Source: Campylobacterota bacterium (GTDB lineage: Bacteria; Campylobacterota; Campylobacteria; Campylobacterales; Sulfurovaceae). From it: a stretch of 9,400 bases of DNA. Each line of letters opens with the position of its first letter. Within the stretch, counting starts at the first letter, position 1. Positions 1-7,087 of this stretch are shown one piece after another. A model generated the notes under the pieces. The model did not search any database. It saw only the letters and a list, made by a program, of their open reading frames with translations, and was not told the origin of the DNA. The DNA is taken from contig JAHZJZ010000065.1 in the NCBI GenBank assembly GCA_022600655.1, forward strand, positions 1 to 9,400. Direction: 5' to 3'. Position numbers and translations under genes: made by a program.

Positions 1-126
1 AACAATAACGAAGCATTTAGTGGGTTCAGGATAATAACCATACAATGGACCTTTGTCAAGTAATATAGAAAACCATTTTTTTATTTGAGAAATCTTTCCA
101 CAAACAGACGAGTCATCAAAATACCA
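1..126 (-). pseudogene. Reverse-transcriptase-like fragment, cut at the junction with the CHAT gene and open at the left edge
   Basis: The minus strand is open from 138 down to 1, with a stop codon at 141-139. From 126 downward it reads W-Y-F-D-D-S-S, then G-K-I-S-Q-I-K-K-W-F, then GPLYGYYPEPTKC and F-V-I-V at the edge. YFDD (123-112) fits the YxDD metal-binding motif of reverse transcriptases. The order YxDD, GK, a KWW-like or KWF block, then 'GP-YGY-PEP-K' matches from memory a block in retroelement reverse transcriptases annotated mainly in invertebrate and other eukaryotic genomes. The codons between 126 and 138 (L-L-F-E) are probably antisense CHAT sequence. It is therefore a truncated gene end, perhaps from a retroelement or a mis-joined contig. 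The YxDD identification is fairly firm. The exact family and the eukaryotic link are recollection only. Confidence 0.55.
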
Positions 127-1023
127 CTCAAAGAGAAGTTAAAAGATAAAACCATCCTTATTATTTCCCCAGATGGGGCGTTACGACTTTTGCCGTTTGA
201 AGCACTGTATGACAGAGAGACGCAACACTATCTGATAGAGAGCAGAGAGATACGCTATATACCAAGTGGCAAAGAGTTTGTTAGGCTTCATAAATATGCC
301 AAAAAGAGAGTATCGACCAACAACCGTGTGGTTGTGTTTGCCAATCCAAATTTTGATAGTAATGAGAGTGCTTCTCATCATGAAGAGCAGATAGCCTTGA
401 CGAGAGGGACGAATGAGAATATTATCAAACCTTTTTTCAAAGAGTCTTATAGCTCATTGCTTGGTACGGAAGCAGAAGCCAAAGCGATTGACACGATTAT
501 GGGGAGTGTTGAAATCTTTGAAGGAAACCGAGCCAATGAGACCAATCTTTTGGGTGTCAAAGAGCCTAAGATACTCCATATCGCCACCCATGGATTTTTT
601 ATCAATACGCCCAATATCCCAAACCCTATGCTCAAATCGGGAATCGTTCTGAGTGGTGTCAATCATTATGCCAAACGCAAACAAGGGTATGGAAGAGTAA
701 CGGCTCTGAAACTCTCGGGGCTAAATCTCAGAAGTACCGATTTGGTTGTATTGTCAGCATGTGAAACAGGTGTGGTGGATGTCAATGATACCGATAGCAT
801 TAGTGGACTCGGCAAAGCTTTTATACAAGCAGGAGCCAAAGATGTGGTGATGAGCCTCTGGTCGGTGGATGATAATGCGACCAAAGAGCTGATGATTGAT
901 TTTTATAGAGGAATAAAAGAGCATTCCAATTATGCTCGGGCTTTGAGAGAGGCGAAGTTGAAGATGATAGATGAGGGTCGGCATCCGTTTTATTGGGGTG
1001 GGTTTGTTTTGAATGGGTTGTAA
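85..1023 (+). CDS. CHAT-domain caspase-like protease, N-terminally truncated
   Basis: This encodes a CHAT-family (caspase-fold, clan CD) peptidase domain. Visible blocks are the entry strand ISPDGALRLLPFEALYD (residues 28-44), YIPSGKE, the catalytic-His motif IATHGFF (His169, codon 589-591), the catalytic-Cys motif VLSACETG (Cys226, codon 760-762), and GLGKAFIQAGAKDVVMSLW near the end. The dyad is intact, so the domain could be active. CHAT proteins normally carry a long N-terminal sensor region, often TPR repeats, but here nothing precedes the domain. The only start is TTG at 85 with no Shine-Dalgarno, and an in-frame TAA lies at 61-63. The next in-frame ATG lies deep inside the domain. The first ~13 residues do not look like CHAT sequence and are antisense to a reverse-transcriptase-like fragment. 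It is most likely a 5'-deleted remnant or one side of a chimeric junction, and expression is doubtful. It lies 21 bases before the WD40-caspase gene, which suggests a former operon. Confidence 0.8.
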   Translation: MRNLSTNRRVIKIPLKEKLKDKTILIISPDGALRLLPFEALYDRETQHYLIESREIRYIPSGKEFVRLHKYAKKRVSTNNRVVVFANPNFDSNESASHHEEQIALTRGTNENIIKPFFKESYSSLLGTEAEAKAIDTIMGSVEIFEGNRANETNLLGVKEPKILHIATHGFFINTPNIPNPMLKSGIVLSGVNHYAKRKQGYGRVTALKLSGLNLRSTDLVVLSACETGVVDVNDTDSISGLGKAFIQAGAKDVVMSLWSVDDNATKELMIDFYRGIKEHSNYARALREAKLKMIDEGRHPFYWGGFVLNGL

Positions 1024-1030
1024 TCTAAAT

Positions 1031-1036
1031 AGGAGG
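1031..1036 (+). promoter_or_regulatory. Shine-Dalgarno of the WD40-caspase gene
   Basis: AGGAGG is a perfect anti-16S match. It lies 8 bases before ATG at 1045 and 5 bases before the in-frame TTG at 1042. The spacing favours ATG1045 as the true start. Confidence 0.8.
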
Positions 1037-1044
1037 ATTTTTTG

Positions 1045-4000
1045 ATGAGAGTTTTGGTTTTATTGGTACTAATTTTAAAGGTTTTAATTGCAGATGAAAT
1101 AAGTGAGCCATTTATTCAAACAGGACATAATAATGGGATTCGTTCTGTTGAATTAAGTTCCGATGGTAAGTATGCTTTGTCTTCAAGTGAATCAGTAAAG
1201 CTTTGGGATATAAAAAGTGGAAAACTGCTAAAAACTTTTACAGGACATTTAGGTGTAGTCAATTCAGCTGTTTTTAGTCCAAATAGTAAGTATATTTTGT
1301 CGGGAGGAGATGATGGCAATATCAAACTATGGGATGTTAAAACAGGTAAAGAGTTGAAAACCTTAAAGAGTGATGGGAGTGCTATTTCTTCTGTAGGGTT
1401 TCATCCAAATGGAAAATATATATTTTCCAGTGATACGTCAGGATTTATTCACTTGTGGAATATATCCACTGAAAAAATTTTTAGAACACTTGATTTAGTA
1501 GAAGTTATGACAAGGTTTAAGTCTGTTGCATTTAGTCCAAATGGAGAATATATAGTTGCTGGAAATCTTTTTGGTATTTTAAGAGTATGGAATATCAATA
1601 GTGGTAAAGAAGTTTTAAAATTAAAAGTTTTTGGAGATGATAGTTTCAATAGTATAGAGTCAGTTGATATTCATCCTAACGGTAAAGATATTCTTGTTGG
1701 AAGCAGTTCTGGACTTTTAAAAATTTTAGATTTAAATACAGGTAAAGAAATACAAACATTATATGATAGTCAAGGAGATTATGATGAAGTTATAATCTCC
1801 AGTGTATTTAGTCCAAATGGAAAATATGTTATTGCTGGGATGAGTAATGGAAAAGTATTTTTATGGGATATGGAAAATAAGCAGAAGGTCAAGAAGTTTA
1901 AATCTAAATCTGAAGTATTTACATTTGTAGCATTTAGTTTAGATCAGAAATATATTTTAAGTGGAGAAGGGGATAATTTAATACTTTGGGATATTAAAAA
2001 ATATGAGAAAGTACAAAGCTTTTTAGATTATGGTGACAATAGACCCCGTATCTTAGCATATGATAACGACGGAAAATATATATTTTCTAAAAGTGGTAAA
2101 AGTGACATAAATGGTAGGGATACTTACCATTTATGGGATATAAAGAAAGGTGTTAAAGTAAAGTCATTTAAAAATAAAATTTTTGATAACAGTATATTTC
2201 AGTTTATGTCTGACAAGCAATTATTAGTTCTTGGAAATGGAAAATTAGTTTTATGGGATATTGAAAACGGAAAAGTAGTAAAAACCTTATTAAAAGGTCT
2301 TAGTAAAGAGTTTAGTAGTTCTATGTTAAATAGAAACAATGACAAAGTGGTTTTTGTAGATGATAATGGTTTAGTTAAAGTATTTGATATTTCATCTAAA
2401 CAATATTTACTAGATTTAAATAGTACTATTGCTAAATATTCGGCTAGTTCATTTAATCAGAAATTGGCATTTTTCAGTTTAAATGATAAATATTTTTCTG
2501 AAGTTGAGGTATGGAATCTTCGAACAAAACAAAAAGAGGAAATTTTTGAAGTTGATAAAGATAATTTTGATTATCAATGGATTTCAACTATAAGTTTGTT
2601 AGGTCAAAATCCCCAAGCAAAAAAGTTAGGGTTTAATAGTAATGATTTTTTTTTATTAAAGGTTAAAGATAAAATACTAGAAAAATATTTATTACCAATG
2701 TTTAGTGGTATGCCTGATGGTCAATTTTATGATAAGTCTAAGACTTTATTAACATTGGATAATAAATTAATTGTTGCACAGGGCTTAGGTGGAGGAATAG
2801 CAAAGTTTGATATAAAAACTGAAAAAAAGTTACAAGATTTTAAAGGACATAAAAGTGATATTTTTTCATTAGAAATGAGTTCTGATGAAAAAAAAATATA
2901 TACATCAAGTAGTGATAAAACTATAAAGATATGGAATCAAAATACTGCGAAAGAATTAGTTTCTTTATCAACATTTGGAGATAAAGAATGGATTTCAATT
3001 ACTCCTGAAGGTTATTTTACAGGCTCAAAAGAGGCTTTGAACTATCTGAATATTACAAGATATACACAAGATGGAATGAAACCATTTAGTATGTCTCAAC
3101 TTTATGACTATTTTTTTCGTCCAGATTTTGTGAAAATTAAGCTATCAAAAAATGAAGAATTATTTCAGGAAATTTCTAAAAAACTCACTTATACAGAAGC
3201 CCTACAAAACCCACCACCAACAGTAAAAATCAAAAACAAAAATAAAAAAGTCCATCAACAAAAAATCAAACTTTCTTTTGATATCGAAGATAATAAGGGA
3301 GGTGTAGGACTCATTCGTATCTATCAAGAGGGAAAACTTATCCAAACCATAGGAGAAGGCAAAGTCAATAAACAGTCAGCCAATATCGATACCCTGTTAG
3401 AACAAAATGAACTCGACAAAGCCAATCAAGCCAATCAAAAGATGTATCTCTCGACCCTTTTTCCTAAAGCCATCGAGGACAAATTAGAGATAAGCGATAC
3501 GGTAGCAGACCAAGAGAGCAGCAGTGTCACCAATAAAGCAGGAGCATATACAATAGAAGTTGACCTTATCTCAGGCAAAAATGAGATAGCCATAGAAGCC
3601 TTTAACAAAACTAATACTGTAGCTTCTTTTCGAGAGAGTATTCTAATAGAAGCTGATATACCTAAAAAAGAGCCAAAGCTTTATGCGATTGTGGTAGGGG
3701 TGGATGAGTTTGAACATAAGCCCAAAAAGTTTAATCTCAACTATGCCCAAAATGATGCCCAGTCGGTCAAACAAGCGATTGAAAATCGGATAAGCAAAAC
3801 ATTTAATGAGACAGAAGTCAAGTACCTCATAGGCAAAGAGGTGACCAAAAACAATATTTTAGACGCTGCCAAAGCCATTGCCCAAAAAGCCAAACTTGAA
3901 GATACCATTATCTTCTATATCTCTACACATGGACGGGTGGTCAAAGGGGATCTGTATTTTATGCCTTATAATAATAGCCATGCTAAAGATTATATCGATT

Positions 4001-4410
4001 TCCAACAGACATTCAATGCCATACAATCCATCAAAGCCCTCAATCAAATCTTTATCGTCGATGCGTGTGAATCAGGAAAAGCCAATGACATCGTATCAGC
4101 CGTCTATGACTCACGAGCCTCTGTTTTGGCAAAAAGTGCAGGGGTACACATGCTGTTGGCAACCACAAAAGGAGCTTATGCCTTTGAGCCAAATCCAAAA
4201 GAAAAGGGTGAAAAAAAGGTGGAGACTTTTACACAAAGAGTATTGAAAGCTATGAATAACAAAAGCTCTGATACCAACGGTGATGGATTTGTTTCGATTG
4301 TTGAACTCTCTAAAAATTTAAAAGATAATCAGGAGAGTGTGGAGTATCAGTATCCTGTTATTCGTAATGTGGGTGGGGATGTTCGGTTGGTTAGAGTAAA
4401 ACAATTTTAA
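1045..4410 (+). CDS. Exported WD40-repeat/caspase-like (peptidase C14) protein with EF-hand loop
   Basis: The protein has 1121 residues from ATG1045. Residues 1-16 form a short hydrophobic Sec-type signal ending VLIA, with D-E next, so it probably acts in the periplasm or at the cell surface. Residues ~27-640 hold about 13 degenerate WD40 repeats (pattern SPNGKYI-SG-G-I-LWDIKTGK), enough for two beta-propellers. Next comes a block EWISITPEGYFTGS, which I recall as common after propellers in bacterial WD40-caspases. A beta-rich, Ig-like linker spans ~722-865. The caspase-like domain spans ~877-1060: LYAIVVGVDEF, YISTHG (His962) and VDACESG (Cys1008), so the dyad is intact. A canonical EF-hand loop, DTNGDGFVSIVE (1076-1087), follows. 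The likely role is a protease switched by ligand binding to the propellers, substrate unknown. Base composition changes sharply near codon 713: the WD40 part is AT-rich and the caspase part is not. That suggests domain replacement. The domain calls are firm and the function is inferred. Confidence 0.88.
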   Translation: MRVLVLLVLILKVLIADEISEPFIQTGHNNGIRSVELSSDGKYALSSSESVKLWDIKSGKLLKTFTGHLGVVNSAVFSPNSKYILSGGDDGNIKLWDVKTGKELKTLKSDGSAISSVGFHPNGKYIFSSDTSGFIHLWNISTEKIFRTLDLVEVMTRFKSVAFSPNGEYIVAGNLFGILRVWNINSGKEVLKLKVFGDDSFNSIESVDIHPNGKDILVGSSSGLLKILDLNTGKEIQTLYDSQGDYDEVIISSVFSPNGKYVIAGMSNGKVFLWDMENKQKVKKFKSKSEVFTFVAFSLDQKYILSGEGDNLILWDIKKYEKVQSFLDYGDNRPRILAYDNDGKYIFSKSGKSDINGRDTYHLWDIKKGVKVKSFKNKIFDNSIFQFMSDKQLLVLGNGKLVLWDIENGKVVKTLLKGLSKEFSSSMLNRNNDKVVFVDDNGLVKVFDISSKQYLLDLNSTIAKYSASSFNQKLAFFSLNDKYFSEVEVWNLRTKQKEEIFEVDKDNFDYQWISTISLLGQNPQAKKLGFNSNDFFLLKVKDKILEKYLLPMFSGMPDGQFYDKSKTLLTLDNKLIVAQGLGGGIAKFDIKTEKKLQDFKGHKSDIFSLEMSSDEKKIYTSSSDKTIKIWNQNTAKELVSLSTFGDKEWISITPEGYFTGSKEALNYLNITRYTQDGMKPFSMSQLYDYFFRPDFVKIKLSKNEELFQEISKKLTYTEALQNPPPTVKIKNKNKKVHQQKIKLSFDIEDNKGGVGLIRIYQEGKLIQTIGEGKVNKQSANIDTLLEQNELDKANQANQKMYLSTLFPKAIEDKLEISDTVADQESSSVTNKAGAYTIEVDLISGKNEIAIEAFNKTNTVASFRESILIEADIPKKEPKLYAIVVGVDEFEHKPKKFNLNYAQNDAQSVKQAIENRISKTFNETEVKYLIGKEVTKNNILDAAKAIAQKAKLEDTIIFYISTHGRVVKGDLYFMPYNNSHAKDYIDFQQTFNAIQSIKALNQIFIVDACESGKANDIVSAVYDSRASVLAKSAGVHMLLATTKGAYAFEPNPKEKGEKKVETFTQRVLKAMNNKSSDTNGDGFVSIVELSKNLKDNQESVEYQYPVIRNVGGDVRLVRVKQF

Positions 4411-4436
4411 ATCTTAAAAAGTAGTAGCTTTGAGAA

Positions 4437-4814
4437 CTAAGGTGTCTTAGTCTCAGCCCTCAATGCATTAATCTCAGCTTGTAGTTTATCCATCTCTAAG
4501 CGTTCTCTTTCACTCTGTAGACCAAATAGCTCTTCGTCTCTTCGGTGACCTTTATATGAGAAGTAGCTAGAGATAAGAAAGCCAGAGAAAGAGAGTATAG
4601 ATGTGATGAGTGAAGCGATTAATATAAAGCTGTCATTACTGCTAAACTCGGTCTCTATAGAGATAGAAGGCATCCCTGGTTTTTGATGCATCTGTGTCTT
4701 TTTATCACTAGGGGGAATAATAGCCGAATCGGTTAGTTTTGGATAAAATTGGAAAAAGAGAAAAACAGCCAAAGAGACCACAAATAACAGTGCAAAAAAC
4801 TTTCTAAAACTCAT
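4437..4814 (-). CDS. Small two-helix membrane protein with C-terminal coiled coil, family unknown
   Basis: The product has 125 residues and I do not recognise a family. Residues ~5-23 (KFFALLFVVSLAVFLFFQF) form a hydrophobic segment that could be an anchor or signal. Residues ~25-60 are polar and proline-containing, probably periplasmic. Residues ~62-88 (SFILIASLITSILSFSGFLI and onward) form a second membrane helix. The tail from ~90 is charged, with heptad-like spacing (RERLEMDKLQAEINALRAE), and would be cytoplasmic if both ends are inside. Start ATG4814 follows AAGGAAG at good spacing. The gene reads in the same direction as the pqi operon, 58 bases after pqiC, but has its own likely promoter. 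Its 3' end faces the WD40-caspase gene across a 26-base gap. A link to either neighbour is not shown. Confidence 0.75.
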   Translation of the reverse strand: MSFRKFFALLFVVSLAVFLFFQFYPKLTDSAIIPPSDKKTQMHQKPGMPSISIETEFSSNDSFILIASLITSILSFSGFLISSYFSYKGHRRDEELFGLQSERERLEMDKLQAEINALRAETKTP

Positions 4815-4843
4815 TCAACTTCCTTAATAATATAATAAGCTTA

Positions 4844-4852
4844 ATTATAACA
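4844..4852 (-). promoter_or_regulatory. Extended -10 promoter of the small membrane protein gene
   Basis: On the minus strand this reads TGTTATAAT, a perfect extended -10 (TGn plus TATAAT). Transcription would begin near 4836, leaving a leader of about 20 bases that contains AAGGAAG before ATG4814. No clear -35 box is seen, which is usual for sigma-70 promoters in Campylobacterota. Confidence 0.6.
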
Positions 4853-4872
4853 AAAAGAAATCTAATAGAGTA

Positions 4873-5424
4873 TTATAATTTTGAATTAATTTCTTCAACT
4901 AATGTAAAGTAGGTTTTTTCCATATTTTGAATAATCTCTTCTACTGAATCACTGCTTAATTTCTCCTCTGTATGAAAGAGCTGATTGATGCTTTGATTTG
5001 TTTTTTTGTCCAAAATCTGATAGTTTGCCTCTAGGGTTACTTTACTATTATAAGCGATAAAGTTGGTAATCTCTACTGTAACTTTTTTATCAACAGGTTT
5101 ATGAATGCTACTCCATGGATAGGTATGTATGTTAGGATTGTTTTGCGATTTTTGTAGGTAGGTAATAAGTGTTTGTGTTAGCTGTTTGTCCATGGTGTTA
5201 ATCCAGTTGGCATTGTCAAGTTTAACCAAATGGTGAGGGGTATCTTTTTTATAGATAGGTGAGTCCATCATATAAATAGGCAATTTAACCATTTCTACGG
5301 CAATAACCTGAGTCGATGGATTTTTAGTACTTATACCTGTAGTGTCGCCAATAGTGTAGAACTCTTTTGAACTACAGCCCATAAAAAATAGTAAGGTAGT
5401 TATCATAAAATATATTTTTTTCAT
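4873..5424 (-). CDS. pqiC: PqiC-like outer-membrane lipoprotein of the Pqi intermembrane transport system
   Basis: This is an ABC-type transport auxiliary lipoprotein of the PqiC/YmbA kind, 183 residues against about 187 in E. coli. The signal is MKKIYFMITTLLFFMGC, with Cys17 as the lipidation site in a slightly atypical lipobox (FMGC). It is followed by SSKEFYTIGD, which matches the family's early 'YtL' strand. The middle has the family-like VIAVEMVKLPIYMMDSPIY block, and W-I-N-T-M-D-K-Q-L-T-Q-T-L. In the known system, PqiC sits in the outer membrane and receives the tip of the PqiB needle. Its ATG overlaps the pqiB stop by one base (TAATG), so the two are translationally coupled. AGGAGA lies within the end of pqiB. 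The family call rests on the layout plus context, since sequence conservation in this family is low. Confidence 0.8.
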   Translation of the reverse strand: MKKIYFMITTLLFFMGCSSKEFYTIGDTTGISTKNPSTQVIAVEMVKLPIYMMDSPIYKKDTPHHLVKLDNANWINTMDKQLTQTLITYLQKSQNNPNIHTYPWSSIHKPVDKKVTVEITNFIAYNSKVTLEANYQILDKKTNQSINQLFHTEEKLSSDSVEEIIQNMEKTYFTLVEEINSKL

Positions 5425-7079
5425 TAGTCATCTCCTAAAATAAGTGCATTTGAGTTTCTATCGAGCATTCTGTTGGTTCGCTCTATCGACTTTAGTGCCT
5501 CAGCTAGTGTCTCTAAAGTACTAGAGAGTTGGTCTGAGAATTTTGAGCTGTCGCCATAACTTTTGGTCAGATTCTGTACCTCTTTAAGTGTTGACTCTAG
5601 TTCAAAAAGCGTATGATTAATGGTTTGTGGAAGTTGAGCTAACTCCTCACTAGAGGTTATTTTGTTTAGATTATTTATGGTTGTATCAAACGTTTTAATG
5701 GTTTTATCTAAATCAACAAGCAAGTGATTAATAGGTTTTCGGTTCTCATTTACCATTCCTGTTAGTGAGTTAAGCAGATTTTCTAATGGTAGTTTTTGTA
5801 GTTTAACCAGTAGGCTGTTGACTTCGCCTAGGATATCACTTTTTGGAGAACTTTGAACGGTTGGGAAAGTGTGATATGGTTCTGTTTTTGTGATATAGAT
5901 GCTTTGGTTTCTATCTATCACTAAGTCAATAAACTGTGACCCAACTACAGGTAGAGCTGTATTGAGTTTGGCTCTTAAGCCATTGGCAACAAGCTTCTCT
6001 AGTGCCTCTTCTCCTTTGACTGAACTGTTTGACTCTTCAAATGCTTTGGTATGCATAAGAGCATAGACGTTACTTTCAACCTGCATGGTTTCATTGTTAT
6101 AGTGACTCTCTATATCCGTAACATAGCCTACTTGGAACCCTTTGAACTCTATAGGTGAGCCGATTTCTAGTTTTAAAATGCTCTCATTGAATGCAAGTTT
6201 ATAAATTTTATTCCCCTCTCCTGTACCCAAATGTTTCGCTTTCATCTCAGCCAAACTTTTATAAAGAGGAAAGACATGGTCAGCTTTTATAGGGTGTTTC
6301 TCATTAAGTGTCTGGCTTGGGGTATAGATAGAGATACCTCCATGTACGATTTGAGAGAGGTTAGCAATGTTAAAGTCAAGTTTCCCTCGTGAAAAATCAA
6401 ACTCAAAGTTACTTCGTGTGTAGAAGAGGCTTTTTTTGTTCACAAAAGAGGTGTATTTATCTTCTACAAATACAGTGAAGTTAATATGTTTACCATCAGG
6501 AGAGATACCCACACGCTCTACACGTCCTATTTTATACATTCGGTAGTAGATATTACTCCCCTCTGTTATGTCATTGGTTGCAGGAGCTGAGAGTAGGTAG
6601 TATTTTCCTTTGGCTTCTGTATCGATAAAAGGGTCTTCAAGTCCAATAAAGTCAGAAACCGTCTCTTCCTCTTTTTTACTATGTAGTGCGATGTATGAAC
6701 CTGATACAATGGTATCTAAGCCTGAGACACCATGTGAGCCAACATCTGCATGGACAATCCAAAACTTTGCTTTGCCATTGAGGTAATCACTCACCTCTTT
6801 GTTCATTCGTGCTTTGATAAGCACCCCTTTTCCATCTTCAGATAGAGAGATTTTTTTGACAATACCTACGCTAACATCACGCATTTTAATAGGACTTTGA
6901 TTTTCAACCAACCCTACATTGGACTCAAATTTTATGGTAACCGTTGAACCAACCTTTGCATAGTATTGAAATGCTAACCATATAGCAATAATAAAAGCAA
7001 TAAGTGGCACCAACCAGATGGTTGTTAAAATCTGAATACCTCGTGACTCTTTAACTTTTGGGGCATTATATTTTCGCAT
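5424..7079 (-). CDS. pqiB: PqiB-like intermembrane transport protein with three MCE domains
   Basis: The product has 551 residues, close to E. coli PqiB (about 546). Residues ~18-38 (LTTIWLVPLIAFIIAIWLAF) form a single N-terminal membrane anchor. MCE domain 1 is at ~45-135 (VGLVENQSPIKMRDVSVGIV). MCE 2 is at ~158-218 (ITEGSNIYYRMYKIGRVERV). MCE 3 is at ~290-390 (LEIGSPIEFKGFQVGYVTDI, ending GSQFIDLVID). Residues ~415-540 are a long helical, heptad-like tail. In the known PqiB, MCE rings stack and the tail forms a hollow needle spanning the periplasm, carrying lipids or other hydrophobic molecules between membranes. The start ATG7079 follows AGGA at good spacing. It lies 8 bases after the second pqiA-like gene and overlaps pqiC by one base, so it is part of one transcription unit. 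No missing domain or frameshift is seen. Confidence 0.93.
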   Translation of the reverse strand: MRKYNAPKVKESRGIQILTTIWLVPLIAFIIAIWLAFQYYAKVGSTVTIKFESNVGLVENQSPIKMRDVSVGIVKKISLSEDGKGVLIKARMNKEVSDYLNGKAKFWIVHADVGSHGVSGLDTIVSGSYIALHSKKEEETVSDFIGLEDPFIDTEAKGKYYLLSAPATNDITEGSNIYYRMYKIGRVERVGISPDGKHINFTVFVEDKYTSFVNKKSLFYTRSNFEFDFSRGKLDFNIANLSQIVHGGISIYTPSQTLNEKHPIKADHVFPLYKSLAEMKAKHLGTGEGNKIYKLAFNESILKLEIGSPIEFKGFQVGYVTDIESHYNNETMQVESNVYALMHTKAFEESNSSVKGEEALEKLVANGLRAKLNTALPVVGSQFIDLVIDRNQSIYITKTEPYHTFPTVQSSPKSDILGEVNSLLVKLQKLPLENLLNSLTGMVNENRKPINHLLVDLDKTIKTFDTTINNLNKITSSEELAQLPQTINHTLFELESTLKEVQNLTKSYGDSSKFSDQLSSTLETLAEALKSIERTNRMLDRNSNALILGDD

Positions 7080-7087
7080 TAAAAATC

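Noticed and set aside
1..63. Plus-strand frame ending at TAA 61-63 as the end of an upstream gene or transposase
   Set aside because: The translation (NNNEAFSGFR and onward) shows no recognisable family, while the minus strand of the same bases gives a coherent reverse-transcriptase-like signature.
1042..1044. TTG at 1042 as the start of the WD40-caspase gene
   Set aside because: ATG at 1045 is adjacent, in frame and has better spacing (8 bases) from AGGAGG.
1126..2965. DNA-level tandem repeat across the WD40 region
   Set aside because: The repetition is at protein level (SPNGKY, LWDIK). The nucleotide copies are diverged and are explained by propeller blades, so it is not a separate repeat element.
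4411..4436. Bidirectional terminator between the convergent genes
   Set aside because: Only a 4-base stem (AAAG...CTTT) could be found, with no GC-rich stem or clear T-run, so it is too weak to call.
85..4814. Bacterial gasdermin operon
   Set aside because: Caspase-like proteases are present, but no gasdermin-like protein is in the window. The only small membrane protein nearby is convergent and has ordinary membrane helices.
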